The position numbers were made by a program, and so were the translations under genes. The notes under the pieces were generated by a model, which ran no database searches, had not been told where the DNA came from, and saw only the letters and a program-made list of their open reading frames with translations. From contig NZ_CP191258.1 of NCBI RefSeq assembly GCF_050410795.1, positions 2,294,001 to 2,358,000 on the forward strand: a stretch of DNA of 64,000 bases. Reading direction: 5' to 3'. Numbering within the stretch: position 1 is the first letter of the stretch; each line of letters opens with the position of its first letter. The DNA comes from Fontivita pretiosa. GTDB taxonomy: Bacteria > Planctomycetota > Phycisphaerae > Tepidisphaerales > Tepidisphaeraceae. Below, in pieces: positions 10,401 through 17,472 of the stretch.

Positions 10401-10463
10401 TTTGTTCCGCTTCCCAGTCCTGCACCTGCGCCGATGCCAATGCCGGTGCCTATTTTTCCATGA
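4440..10463 (+). CDS. Secreted RHS-repeat giant protein with variable C-terminal tip
   Basis: A 2007-aa RHS/YD-repeat protein. The start at 4440 follows AGAAGGAGCGG and gives a long N-region plus hydrophobic core (LVACLILSMILFNAPIVLG) typical of a signal peptide. A DUF6531-like opening (NPVRYFRGSIRLVEEDL, about residues 76-92) is followed by the CGSCGGGG motif near residue 388. Dozens of YD repeats come next, then the RHS-associated core ending in GLGRFAQRDPIGYADG and DPFGL at about residue 1830. In RHS proteins the YD repeats form a cocoon and the sequence after DPxGL is the exchangeable tip. Here the tip (about 170 aa) contains KGHQWRWHDGDKD and KDHWDVTDKHGKK, resembling polymorphic toxin type 37 (tentative), then a Pro-rich tail. 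The stop overlaps the next gene by ATGA. Three truncated copies of its core lie downstream. Confidence 0.93.
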   Translation: MSTSNTTRRMLPRILACEYLLARRALVACLILSMILFNAPIVLGSEPDPKPCRPVYDECGNQIDCIPQDSQNPVRYFRGSIRLVEEDLGLSNREFFGHTRRYDNGQALVGLYDGPTGYGWFLDQNPYIKQTTDGEGTWLNVVYRLDAGMVAFKSSDLSPRYNQVGVQLEHKDANDPTNPNTYVFTQKSSTGYRQLIFHDLDQTTYPKGAFKSYTDAYGTKTEALSYTNERITDIQRSYTVGSVTTLEKICYTWHTSGQNSGFLQYATLKRKVGDGSWTDLRRAAYVYYGLSEIYGNLNDLKTVTIQEPDDSGGWRDLGISYYRYYKSGEANGYTHGLKYVLRPEGYRRMLNAGLNPLIVANSYVADYADYYFEYDAASKRVTKEVAAAGCGSCGGGGSGTTGDIFTYTDSGNADGYNSWKRKTVQTLPDGNKWIVYTNYVGRVMLKVFEETGTNPLRRWYEFRKYDSEGKEIWIATSAVTGYDETRADLLDSVNGNYTYLSDNSGLIRVTDYYTSTDIPNGAADDYVQFEKIKKGETGSEIKLREFKYTSHTANGVTIYPVAKEIVYPSDTDQTTKIETSYSDEFYSGTAKLKQRTTTLPAIPSGQNGSGTSATTVDYFDEFGNLTWHKDERGTITRNVYDVVKAVATQHISDVDTDLTSDEPTGFTNANGLHLVSDLDYDDLGRLTQVLGPSHEADVSGTATTLRTATWMVHKETPKPASGTWAEDQRWTGRGYATGSEPNYTYTLVNPVQIEKLDKSGRVVESIVSKRTSGSGKLASSDTFAQTDWKRWTVTHFDNDGRNDYTRVYHTIPSSGSGSAGTNYDQTDFGYESMGRLNRTKSPGGTITRTVYDARGRATSTWVGTDDTGATASDPDGSGAPNNMVRVSENEWDNGNAGGDGNLTKFTEYAGASDTRVTTYAYDWRNRLTDEDGEIARYVKHYYDNLDRSIKVEEYDTDANHDVWSRVQTKFDDLGRVYQIITDGINSGGSTTGTITSNRWYDAGGLLIKQIEAGAGKTFTKYVYDGPGRLTKQYLGYDTDETVYGDADDVTGDTVLEQVETTYDNAGNATQVTSRQRLNDATGEGELTSGAGSNPKARVRYMAYWYDGIGRQIAAADYGRNAADNSADDSSFTRPSAVPTRSDTVLLTTSDYDDAGDPFKLTDPKAIEMRRTFDHAGRTTKTIEAYDDGDPSTGNADRDRTTEYAYSADGLLKSLTAKNTSTGDQTTKYVYGTTTSESAVARSDLLRAIIYPDSDDTEVLGNGADGTYDRVEMKYNRLGQVTERKDQLQTVHGYDYDKLGRLTHDRVISFGTGVDQTVKRISYAWDYRHDQGSWLLSSVSSYDNATVGSGTILNQVVRRHSDFNQLTQEFQEHAGVADTDPSGGTSLQVEYGYGDGSGSTNHIRPTGITYPSGRVISYDYGSTGATDDVLNRIASIKQGATTYASYSYLGGGSIVRRDHPEPQVRLDLWGGTSGTYSGLDRFGRVVDQLWRDYGASADRERFGHGYDRNSNRVYRDHTVTSGKDEYYAYDSLNRLTSMDRGDLNANKDGISGTPAKEEDYTLDATGNWSGYVTRTSGTTDLNQTRGHNKANEISSISETVGPAWTDPVQDAVGNMTSFPKLSSPATALTGKYDAWNRLVEVKEGANLVGSYSYDGLGRRITKKTYVSGSLDKTRQYFYTQQWQIIEERVDQRTNDLERQYVWGIGYVDELILRERDSGDDTTLDQRHYALQDANYSLTAIVNSSGTVQERYNYTPYGARSIMDGSFGSLSSSAYDWNIGHQGLMHDTESGLVYNRWRMLHVGLGRFAQRDPIGYADGNDLYEFVTSNPALWLDPFGLGKPPGNGKPPGFGKGGKWVQNPDGTFTDPKGHQWRWHDGDKDPCGKRHKDHWDVTDKHGKKTKRADPLTGEDMGDAIDEERNTIEQALEILLNDPDPISLLQPTVMDPGPFGGFQPIPIKSYGPVSPWPSWSAPAPTGPIGPFIPMPSPGPFVPLPSPAPAPMPMPVPIFP

Positions 10464-10984
10464 CAATTGCGATGAAGCCGTTGTCCTATGAAAAACTTCT
10501 CCACGCAGCGGTCAGAGCGGGATTTGTCGTCGACAAATTCGAGGATGGCTCGGTGCGAATCCGACCGCAAGACGCGCGGATGTTGATCACGCAAAAGGCT
10601 TCGTCCTCAGCGTCGCGAGGAGCTTGCCTGCAACTGCTGTCTGCCCACGAGTTGGACATGTATGTCGTCGGGCGCGAAAAGCGTCCGCCACTCAGGAACA
10701 CAACCAAGCGCGCGAACAATTCTACAGGCACACTTGCGCGGTACCGCTGCGCCAGGTTAACCCGTCCCTCCGATCTGCTCACTCTGTTGACTTCGCTGCC
10801 GATTTTAGGGACTTCAACAGAAAACGATGTATACATATTCGATGTAAGTGGAACACTACTGCTCTATTTGAGCCATCACGAGGAGATCTTAGTTTATGTT
10901 CGCCTCACTAACAGCATCAGGGGTGCCCCTGTTGCGTCGACAGTGGAGAGATCGGGGAGAATTAAAGGTGACAGGAACCGTTAA
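10460..10984 (+). CDS. Candidate immunity protein for the main RHS tip
   Basis: A 174-aa protein whose ATG shares an ATGA with the RHS stop, the usual translational coupling of a toxin with its immunity gene. An alternative start (MKPLSYEK) lies 12 bases on. The sequence has a compact alpha/beta look (SYEKLLHAAVRAGFVVDKFE, later NDVYIFDVSGTLLLYL) and no signal peptide, fitting a cytoplasmic inhibitor. Codon use is less GC-biased than the RHS core, as expected of acquired tip/immunity modules. The last 20-30 residues may be junk created where the next truncated RHS copy was joined on. Immunity function is inferred from position only; no family is recognised. Confidence 0.6.
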   Translation: MTIAMKPLSYEKLLHAAVRAGFVVDKFEDGSVRIRPQDARMLITQKASSSASRGACLQLLSAHELDMYVVGREKRPPLRNTTKRANNSTGTLARYRCARLTRPSDLLTLLTSLPILGTSTENDVYIFDVSGTLLLYLSHHEEILVYVRLTNSIRGAPVASTVERSGRIKGDRNR

Positions 10985-12476
10985 CCACATCTGTGTTCGA
11001 GGCGCCTTGTACACCTACGACTACCTCAACCGCCTGACGAACCTGGACTGCGGGGACCTCAACGGCACGTTCAGCGGCGTCGGCGGCACGCCGGTGAAGG
11101 AGGAGGACTTCACGCTGGACCCGACGGGCAACTGGAACGGGTACGTCACCAGGACCAGCGGGACAACGGACCTGAACCAGACCCGCGGCCACAACAAGGC
11201 CAACGAGATCAGCTCGATCAGCGAGACGGTGGGACCGGCGTGGACTGATCCGGTGCAGGATGCGGTGGGCAATATGACCAGCTTCCCCAAGCTCTCGTCT
11301 CCCGCCACCGCGCTGACGGGCAAGTACGATGCGTGGAACCGGCTCACTGAAGTCAAGGAGGGCGCCAACCTCGTGGCCGCCTACAGCTACGACGGGCTGG
11401 GCAGGAGGATCACCAAGAAGACGTACGTCAGCGGGAGCCTGGACAAGACCCGCCAGTACTTCTACACCCAGCAGTGGCAGATCATCGAGGAGCGGGTGGA
11501 CCAGCGGACCAACGACCTGGAGCGGCAGTACGTGTGGGGGATCGGGTACGTGGATGAGCTGATCCTGCGGGAGAGGGACACGGCGGATGACGGGACGCTG
11601 GACCAGCGGCACTACGCCCTTCAGGACGCCAACTACAGCCTGACCTGCATCATCGACACGAACGGTGATGCCCAGGAGCGGTACAGCTACACGCCGTACG
11701 GGAGCCGCAGCGTCTGGGCTTCCACCGGCAGCTACGACTGGGACATCGGGCACCAGGGGCTGATGCACGATGAGGAGAGCGGGCTGGTGTACAACCGGCA
11801 CCGCATGCTGCATCCGGGGCTGGGGAGGTTCGTGCAGAGGGATCCGATCGAATATCTAGACGGAATGAGCCTCTATGAATACGCACGAAGTTGCCCGACT
11901 TTCGCAACCGATCCGCTCGGCACTCGGACCAGGCATTGCGTCTCCAGAAAGGAACGGTGGCAGGCAAAGGGACCCCACACTAATATATGGATCCTTAGGT
12001 TTTCGTTGAACTTTGAGGGATCGATCGAGTTCAAAGACTGCTTGGTGTGCTGCCCTCCCCCCAAAGGACTGCAGAATGAATTGGCCATTTCGCTGGTCGC
12101 CCGGGGTGTCCTTAAGATTGAGACGAAGGCTCTGCCGATCACCACCCCTTGGGGAAAACTGCTCGTGCAGGCGTTTGGAGGTGGCTCTGCAGAAAAGGGC
12201 ATGAAGACCGTGACGGGCGGCTGTTCGGGTGATAGGCCTCCAACTGGTTGTGAATCACTCCAAGCCAGCGGTGGAGTGGAAGGTTGTTACGATTTGACGC
12301 TGGCGAAGGTCTGTTTGAGGGGCGAAGGCTTCTTAAGGCGTAGTTCATGCGAGGATGGTGGCGGGGGTAACTGTTGGGGCTTCAAGCTCGTGGCGCGCGG
12401 CTGTGTTGGAATAACTGGCTGGCTGGAACGGTGCAAAGAGTTAACACTTTATGAATTCTCGAGTTGCGGCGAATGA
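10896..12476 (+). CDS. Orphan RHS C-terminal cassette 2 with Cys-rich tip
   Basis: A truncated RHS gene without signal peptide or N-terminal YD repeats. Similarity to the main RHS core starts near 11013 (YDYLNRLTNLDCGDL), and the DNA is almost identical to 9020-9830 until GLGRFVQRDPIEYLDG. It then diverges into a new tip after DPLG: about 190 residues with roughly 15 cysteines and a GGC/CESL-type spacing, unlike the main tip. The open frame begins at 10896 inside the preceding gene and no convincing ribosome-binding site is present, so the cassette is probably silent unless recombined into the full-length gene. The tip is unrecognised; its Cys content suggests an oxidising, extracytoplasmic destination. 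Confidence 0.75.
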   Translation: MFASLTASGVPLLRRQWRDRGELKVTGTVNHICVRGALYTYDYLNRLTNLDCGDLNGTFSGVGGTPVKEEDFTLDPTGNWNGYVTRTSGTTDLNQTRGHNKANEISSISETVGPAWTDPVQDAVGNMTSFPKLSSPATALTGKYDAWNRLTEVKEGANLVAAYSYDGLGRRITKKTYVSGSLDKTRQYFYTQQWQIIEERVDQRTNDLERQYVWGIGYVDELILRERDTADDGTLDQRHYALQDANYSLTCIIDTNGDAQERYSYTPYGSRSVWASTGSYDWDIGHQGLMHDEESGLVYNRHRMLHPGLGRFVQRDPIEYLDGMSLYEYARSCPTFATDPLGTRTRHCVSRKERWQAKGPHTNIWILRFSLNFEGSIEFKDCLVCCPPPKGLQNELAISLVARGVLKIETKALPITTPWGKLLVQAFGGGSAEKGMKTVTGGCSGDRPPTGCESLQASGGVEGCYDLTLAKVCLRGEGFLRRSSCEDGGGGNCWGFKLVARGCVGITGWLERCKELTLYEFSSCGE

Positions 12477-12486
12477 AGATTAATCC

Positions 12487-13014
12487 ATGGAAGGTGAGGC
12501 GTACTCATATCAGGTGATGTGCACTTGGCTACAACCGGTAGGTTTGTTGCGGCCTCGTGATCAGCGATATCGATTTCTAGTAGGTGAATCGACTATTCCG
12601 TTCTACGTCGAGGGCGAAGGCGAGCCGTATTTTTATGTGTATTGGAACTGGCTCGATGGATCATCGTGGACACTTCGGTATGGCGACAACAATGTAGTGG
12701 ATCCATGCGTATGGCGAAACGACGTGATGCTGATGCAAAGGACTAGGTATGTGCTTGAGGGGCTGGTGCTTGGCGCGTACTGGCTACCTGTCGGCGGAAC
12801 TGACTTGCCGGCGTTTGAGGTTCGCGAAGTCTTGCAGTTGAAGCAGCGCCTGATCCGTTACGTCGCTGGTGATGGCACCATGATCGGTGAATTCGCGTTC
12901 AGGTGGTGGTGGCAACCTGCGCCGTTAACGTGCCGTGCATCCTGGAACAATATTCTTCCTGTTTTGTGCGGCGATGTCGTGTCTCATTATGAATGGCGCC
13001 CGCCCTGGAGCTGA
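12487..13014 (+). CDS. Hypothetical protein, candidate partner of cassette 2 tip
   Basis: A 175-aa protein rich in aromatic residues (FYVYWNWLDGSSWTLRYGD, FRWWWQPAP), probably beta-rich, with no signal peptide or membrane segment. It starts 10 nt after the cassette 2 stop, the position normally held by an immunity gene. Base composition is clearly less GC-rich than the surrounding RHS core, consistent with transfer together with the tip. The first visible start is MEGEAYSYQ; a weak purine run (GGAAGG) overlaps it. Function unknown; the immunity role is positional inference. Confidence 0.55.
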   Translation: MEGEAYSYQVMCTWLQPVGLLRPRDQRYRFLVGESTIPFYVEGEGEPYFYVYWNWLDGSSWTLRYGDNNVVDPCVWRNDVMLMQRTRYVLEGLVLGAYWLPVGGTDLPAFEVREVLQLKQRLIRYVAGDGTMIGEFAFRWWWQPAPLTCRASWNNILPVLCGDVVSHYEWRPPWS

Positions 13015-13101
13015 GCAACCGGGGGTTGTCAGGCGTGGCTGTTCATCTATTGTGGACCTGACTTGACGTTGCACTGTCGTATTTGGCAGAGGAGCGATGA
13101 C

Positions 13102-13551
13102 ATGAGTTCACAGCTGAGATTCGCGTGGGCACTGGGTGCGCTGCTGGGGATTTGTGTGGTTGCTTTTGGCGAGAACAAGTCCGGACCGATTACTTTGAAG
13201 GAATCGGAGTTTGGTCCGCCCGAGGGCGCCCCGAGAATCGAATTGGGCAAGACGGTGAAGGTGACGGCGCGCCCGTACATCACCGACTTCTTTGGTGCCA
13301 TGATCGTCAATGCCGGTGCCACCGTGTCAAACACCGGGAACAAGCCGATGTTCTTCGTCTTTAACATCGCGCTCTTCGACAAGGACGGGCGGCTCTTGGG
13401 CTGCGCCAATCAGACGTCGTTCGGGGACGAGGGGATCAAGCCAGGCGAGGAAACGCAGCTCGGAAGCTGCTTCGTGCATCTGCCACCGGAAGAACTGAAG
13501 AAGGTGGCGAGCTTTCAAGTGACTCTGTTCGAGTCAGAAAAGAAGCTGTAA
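13102..13551 (+). CDS. Small exported protein, FxLYD-like domain
   Basis: A 149-aa protein. The start at 13102 follows GAGGAGCG at a good distance and gives a signal peptide (RFAWALGALLGICVVAFG). The mature part reads as a beta-sandwich resembling FxLYD-type domains: VSNTGNKPMFFVFNIALFDK, DGRLLGCANQ, then a GIKPGEETQLGSC loop and a final beta strand. Such domains are common in exported, surface or periplasmic proteins. It sits between RHS cassettes 2 and 3 and is probably another tip-associated cargo gene. Family similarity is from pattern recognition only. Confidence 0.6.
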   Translation: MSSQLRFAWALGALLGICVVAFGENKSGPITLKESEFGPPEGAPRIELGKTVKVTARPYITDFFGAMIVNAGATVSNTGNKPMFFVFNIALFDKDGRLLGCANQTSFGDEGIKPGEETQLGSCFVHLPPEELKKVASFQVTLFESEKKL

Positions 13552-13563
13552 CCACTGAATGGT

Positions 13564-15405
13564 GTGGCGCATTGGTCTGGCGCCCAGTCCCCCGCTGGCG
13601 ACGGCTCGGGCAGCACGAACCACATCCGCCCCACGGGCATCACCTATCCCAGCGGGCGGGTGATCAGCTATGATTACGGCAGCACCGGAGCGACCGACGA
13701 CGTGCTGAACCGCATCGCCAGCATCAAGCAGAGCGCCACGACCTACGCCAGCTACACGTATCTGGGCGGCGGCTCGATCGTGCGGCGGGACCATCCCCAG
13801 CCGCAGGTCCGCCTGGACCTGTGGGGCGGCACCAGCGGCACCTACTCCGGCCTGGACCGCTTCGGGCGGGTGGTGGACCAGCTCTGGCGGGATTACGGGG
13901 CCAGCGCCGACCGCGAGCGCTTCGGCCACGGCTACGACCGAAACTCCAATCGCGTTTACCGGGATCACACCGTCACCTCGGGCAAGGATGAGTACTACGC
14001 CTACGACAACCTCAACCGCCTCACCAGCATGGACCGCGGGGACCTCAACGCCAACAGGGACGCCATCAGCGGCACTCCGGCAAAGGAGGAAGACTGGACG
14101 CTGGACGCCACGGGCAACTCGAGCGGGTACGTGACCAGGACCAGCGGCACGACGGACCTGAACCAGACCCGCGGTCACAACAAGGCCAACGAGATCAGCT
14201 CGATCAGCGAGACGGTGGGACCGGCGTGGGCCGATCCGGTGCAGGATGCGGTGGGCAATATGACCACCTTCCCCAAGCTCTCGTCTCCCGCCACCGCGCT
14301 GACGGGCAAGTACGATGCGTGGAACCGGCTGGTCGAGGTGAAGGAAGGTGCCAACCTCGTCGGGAGCTACAGCTACGACGGGCTGGGCAGGAGGATCACG
14401 AAGAAGACGTACGTGAGCGGGAGCCTGGACAAGACCCGCCAGTACTTCTACACGCAGCAGTGGCAGATCATCGAGGAGCGGGTGGACCAGCGCACAAATG
14501 ACCTGGAGCGGCAGTACGTGTGGGGGATCGGGTACGTGGATGAGCTGATCCTGCGGGAGAGGGACACGGCGGATGACGGGACATTGGAGGAGCGGCTGTA
14601 CGCGTTGCAAGACGCCAACTACAGCGTGACCTGCATCATCGACACGGCCGGTGACGCGGCCGAGCGGTACACCTACACGCCGTACGGGGTCCGCAGCGTC
14701 TGGGCCTCCACCGGCAGCTTCGACTGGAACATCGGCCACCAAGGGCTGATGCACGATGAGGACAGCGGGCTGGTGTACAACCGGCACCGCATGCTGCACC
14801 CCGGGCTGGGAAGGTTCATGCAGAGGGATCCAGTGGGATACGTTGACGGAATGAACTTGTACACGTCCGCGAGTGCAAATCCGATCCTCAATGTTGATCC
14901 AACGGGAACGAAGCGCTTTCGCTGGCCATGGCAACCGCGACCGCCCAGAGAGCCCACGCAACCGCCGACGACGCAGCCACCTACCCGACCAGTAGAGCCG
15001 CCGGAATGGGATCCGGAGGGGCCATATCCACCAAACGTTATCACTAGAGAGACAATCACGACGACGACTACGCAGGAAACCTATGGGGGATTCTGCTATG
15101 AAGTACGCGTTACCGGCGCAAGGGACATCCGTGCCGACGTCAAGTGGCATGGCATCTGCCTTGTGGAAATGGGTATATATAACTTGGCCGGGGGTGCTCG
15201 AGGCATCATCAACAACGCGATAAAGAACAACATTGTGGGGCGCGCCGATTGTCCCGAGGGGAAGAAATGCTGTAACAAGCGGTCATTTAACGGTACATAT
15301 CCCGTGTGGGTGACTTTCAATGTCAGATTGAGCGAGACATGTCGAGTATCTGGAGACTTCAGCGCAGAGCTCACGATTGAGGGCTTCTGGGGGACATGCA
15401 AATGA
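13564..15405 (+). CDS. Orphan RHS C-terminal cassette 3 with Cys-rich tip
   Basis: A 613-residue open frame with no signal peptide. Near-identity to the main RHS DNA starts at 13598 (matching 8617) and runs to the GLGRFMQRDPVGYVDG boundary near 14850. The frame opens with GTG at 13564 but lacks a clear ribosome-binding site. After DPTGTKRF comes a Pro/Thr-rich linker (PREPTQPPTTQPPTRPVEPP), then a compact domain with GGFCYEVRV, DVKWHGICLVEMG, CPEGKKCCNK, NGTYPVWVTF and a final CK. That domain is clearly related to the IS-split tip of cassette 4. The last 10 nt overlap the following lipoprotein gene. Probably a stored alternative tip; activity unknown. Confidence 0.75.
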   Translation: MAHWSGAQSPAGDGSGSTNHIRPTGITYPSGRVISYDYGSTGATDDVLNRIASIKQSATTYASYTYLGGGSIVRRDHPQPQVRLDLWGGTSGTYSGLDRFGRVVDQLWRDYGASADRERFGHGYDRNSNRVYRDHTVTSGKDEYYAYDNLNRLTSMDRGDLNANRDAISGTPAKEEDWTLDATGNSSGYVTRTSGTTDLNQTRGHNKANEISSISETVGPAWADPVQDAVGNMTTFPKLSSPATALTGKYDAWNRLVEVKEGANLVGSYSYDGLGRRITKKTYVSGSLDKTRQYFYTQQWQIIEERVDQRTNDLERQYVWGIGYVDELILRERDTADDGTLEERLYALQDANYSVTCIIDTAGDAAERYTYTPYGVRSVWASTGSFDWNIGHQGLMHDEDSGLVYNRHRMLHPGLGRFMQRDPVGYVDGMNLYTSASANPILNVDPTGTKRFRWPWQPRPPREPTQPPTTQPPTRPVEPPEWDPEGPYPPNVITRETITTTTTQETYGGFCYEVRVTGARDIRADVKWHGICLVEMGIYNLAGGARGIINNAIKNNIVGRADCPEGKKCCNKRSFNGTYPVWVTFNVRLSETCRVSGDFSAELTIEGFWGTCK

Positions 15406-15869
15406 GGCGCACACGATATTCTGTTCGATGGACACTTCTGTTGCTCGCGTTTGCGGGCTTCGGTTGCGTGTCCGCCCCGGATTCGGTACGAGACCAGACG
15501 GTCGAACCTGCGGATGATCCACGTGTCGTGGCGCTCGTGGAGAAGACTAGGCGTCTGATTTCCGCGGACACGCGAATCGTTTCTGCGCATGTCGCTTTGG
15601 TTATGCAGCCGGCGCTTAACAAGGAACCTCCATGTGCCAGCATTGAGGAGCCGTTGCGCGGAGAAGAAACGCGAATCACGTACCAGATCGTAGGGCCAGA
15701 CCGTGGCACGAAGAGTCGTGTGGCGGTGATGATGGTTATGCTTGAGGTGCGCCAGGTTGAACACCCCGTTGTGCTGCTGCGCGTGTGGCGTTGGAGAAAA
15801 GGTGTATGGAGACTGGATGGCCCGTGGCTGCTGCTTCCAGCGACTGTCCCTGCCCGCCACAGCAGTTGA
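15396..15869 (+). CDS. Lipoprotein paired with RHS tip 3
   Basis: A 157-aa protein with a lipoprotein signal peptide: basic start (RRTRYSVRW), hydrophobic core LLLLAFAGF and lipobox GFGC. The ATG at 15396 overlaps the RHS stop by 10 nt; a second ATG at 15402 forms an ATGA. The mature part has one late Cys and ends in a Trp/Arg-rich segment (VWRWRKGVWRLDGPW) resembling the end of the lipoprotein paired with cassette 4 (LWGNDRWQLMPRG). The same 10-nt overlap geometry recurs at 19151. A membrane-anchored immunity or presentation partner of the tip is inferred; no named family is recognised. Confidence 0.65.
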   Translation: MQMRRTRYSVRWTLLLLAFAGFGCVSAPDSVRDQTVEPADDPRVVALVEKTRRLISADTRIVSAHVALVMQPALNKEPPCASIEEPLRGEETRITYQIVGPDRGTKSRVAVMMVMLEVRQVEHPVVLLRVWRWRKGVWRLDGPWLLLPATVPARHSS

Positions 15870-15900
15870 AGGAGGGTTACAGGATTACAGCGGCACCGCC

Positions 15901-17472
15901 TACCCCAGCGGGCGGGTGATCAGCTATGATTACGGCAGCACCGGAGCGACCGACGACGTGCTGAACCGCATCGCCAGCATCAAGCAGGGCGCCACGACCT
16001 ACGCCGGCTACAGCTACCTGGGCGGCGGCTCGATCGTGCGGCGGGACCATCCCCAGCCGCAGGTCCGCCTGGACCTGTGGGGCGGCACGACCGGCACCTA
16101 CTCCGGCCTGGACCGCTTCGGGCGGGTGGTGGATCAGCTCTGGCGGGATTACGGGGCCAGCGCCGACCGCGAGCGCTTCGGCCACGGCTACGACCGAAAC
16201 TCCAACCGGATCTACCGGGATCACACGGTCACCAGCGGCAGGGACGAGTACTACGCCTACGACAACCTCAATCGCCTCACCAGCATGGACCGGGGGGACC
16301 TCAACGCCAACAAGGACGCCATCAGCGGCACGCCGGCAAAGGAGGAAGACTGGACGCTGGACGCCACGGGCAACTGGAATGGGTACGTGACCAGGACCAG
16401 CGGCACGACGGACCTGAACCAGACGCGCGGCCACAACAAGGCCAACGAGATCAGCTCGATCAGCGAGACGGTGGGACCGGCGTGGGCTGATCCGGTGCAG
16501 GATGCGGTGGGCAATATGACCACCTTCCCCAAGCTCTCGTCTCCCGCCACCGCTTTGACGGGCAAGTACGACGCCTGGAACCGGCTCACTGAAGTCAAGG
16601 AGGGAGCCAACCTCGTCGGTGCCTACAGCTACGACGGGCTGGGCAGGAGGATCACCAGGAAGACCTACGTCAACGGACAGTTGGACAAGACCCGCCAGTA
16701 CTTCTACACGCAGCAGTGGCAGATCATCGAGGAGCGGGTGGACCAGCGGACCAACGACCTGGAGCGGCAGTACGTGTGGGGGATCGGCTACGTGGATGAG
16801 CTGATCCTGCGGGAGAGGGACAGCGGCGACGACACGACGCTGGACCAGCGGCACTACGCCCTTCAGGATGCCAACTACAGCGTCACCTGCATCGTGGACG
16901 CGGCAGGAGACCCGCAGGAGCGGTACCTGTACACGCCGTACGGGGTCCGCAGCGTCTGGGCTTCCACCGGCAGCTATGACTGGAACATCGGCCATCAGGG
17001 GCTGATGCACGATGAGGAGAGCGGGCTGGTGTACAACCGTATGCGGATGCTGCACACCGGGCTGGGGAGGTTTTTGAGTCATGACCCGATGTTCGCAAGC
17101 GCTGATGCTCTCGGTGAGCAAGCGATAATGACTCTGCGCGTTGGGAGCAAGGTTGTGGGACGAAAGTTGCCGCCGCGCGATCTTTCCAGTGAAGGGATGA
17201 ATCTGTACGCCTACGTGCAGAGCAACCCCCTTTACTACACTGATCCCAATGGAACGTGCGCTGTGGGTCGAAACTGCCCACCATATTGGCCGGGTGGACC
17301 AAATCCAAGACCGCCTGGTGATCCCGTAGATATCGACGTTGAACATCCCGGTATCGACTGGGGTGAAGTCTTAGAAGGAAAGCTCCCAAATGGCATTCCG
17401 TGCGGCTGGGTACAGCCGAAAAGCATCAAGAATTGCAAGGCGGATATCAAGTTTTCAGAGAACAGGCCGTGA
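15901..17472 (+). pseudogene. Orphan RHS cassette 4, 5' part, cut by an IS256 element
   Basis: Third truncated RHS copy. Similarity to the main core begins at 15901 (YPSGRVISYDYG), although the frame is open from 15742 inside the lipoprotein gene. The core ends at GLGRFLSHDPMFAS. An extra 35-residue insert precedes GMNLYAYVQSNPLYYTDPNG. The tip then reads CAVGRNCPPYWPGG and CGWVQPKSIKNCKADIKFS before it hits TGA at 17470-17472. That stop exists only because an IS256-family element begins at 17471: removing the element and one 9-bp duplication restores the frame into 18874-19160. No start signal is seen, as in the other orphan cassettes. Confidence 0.8.
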
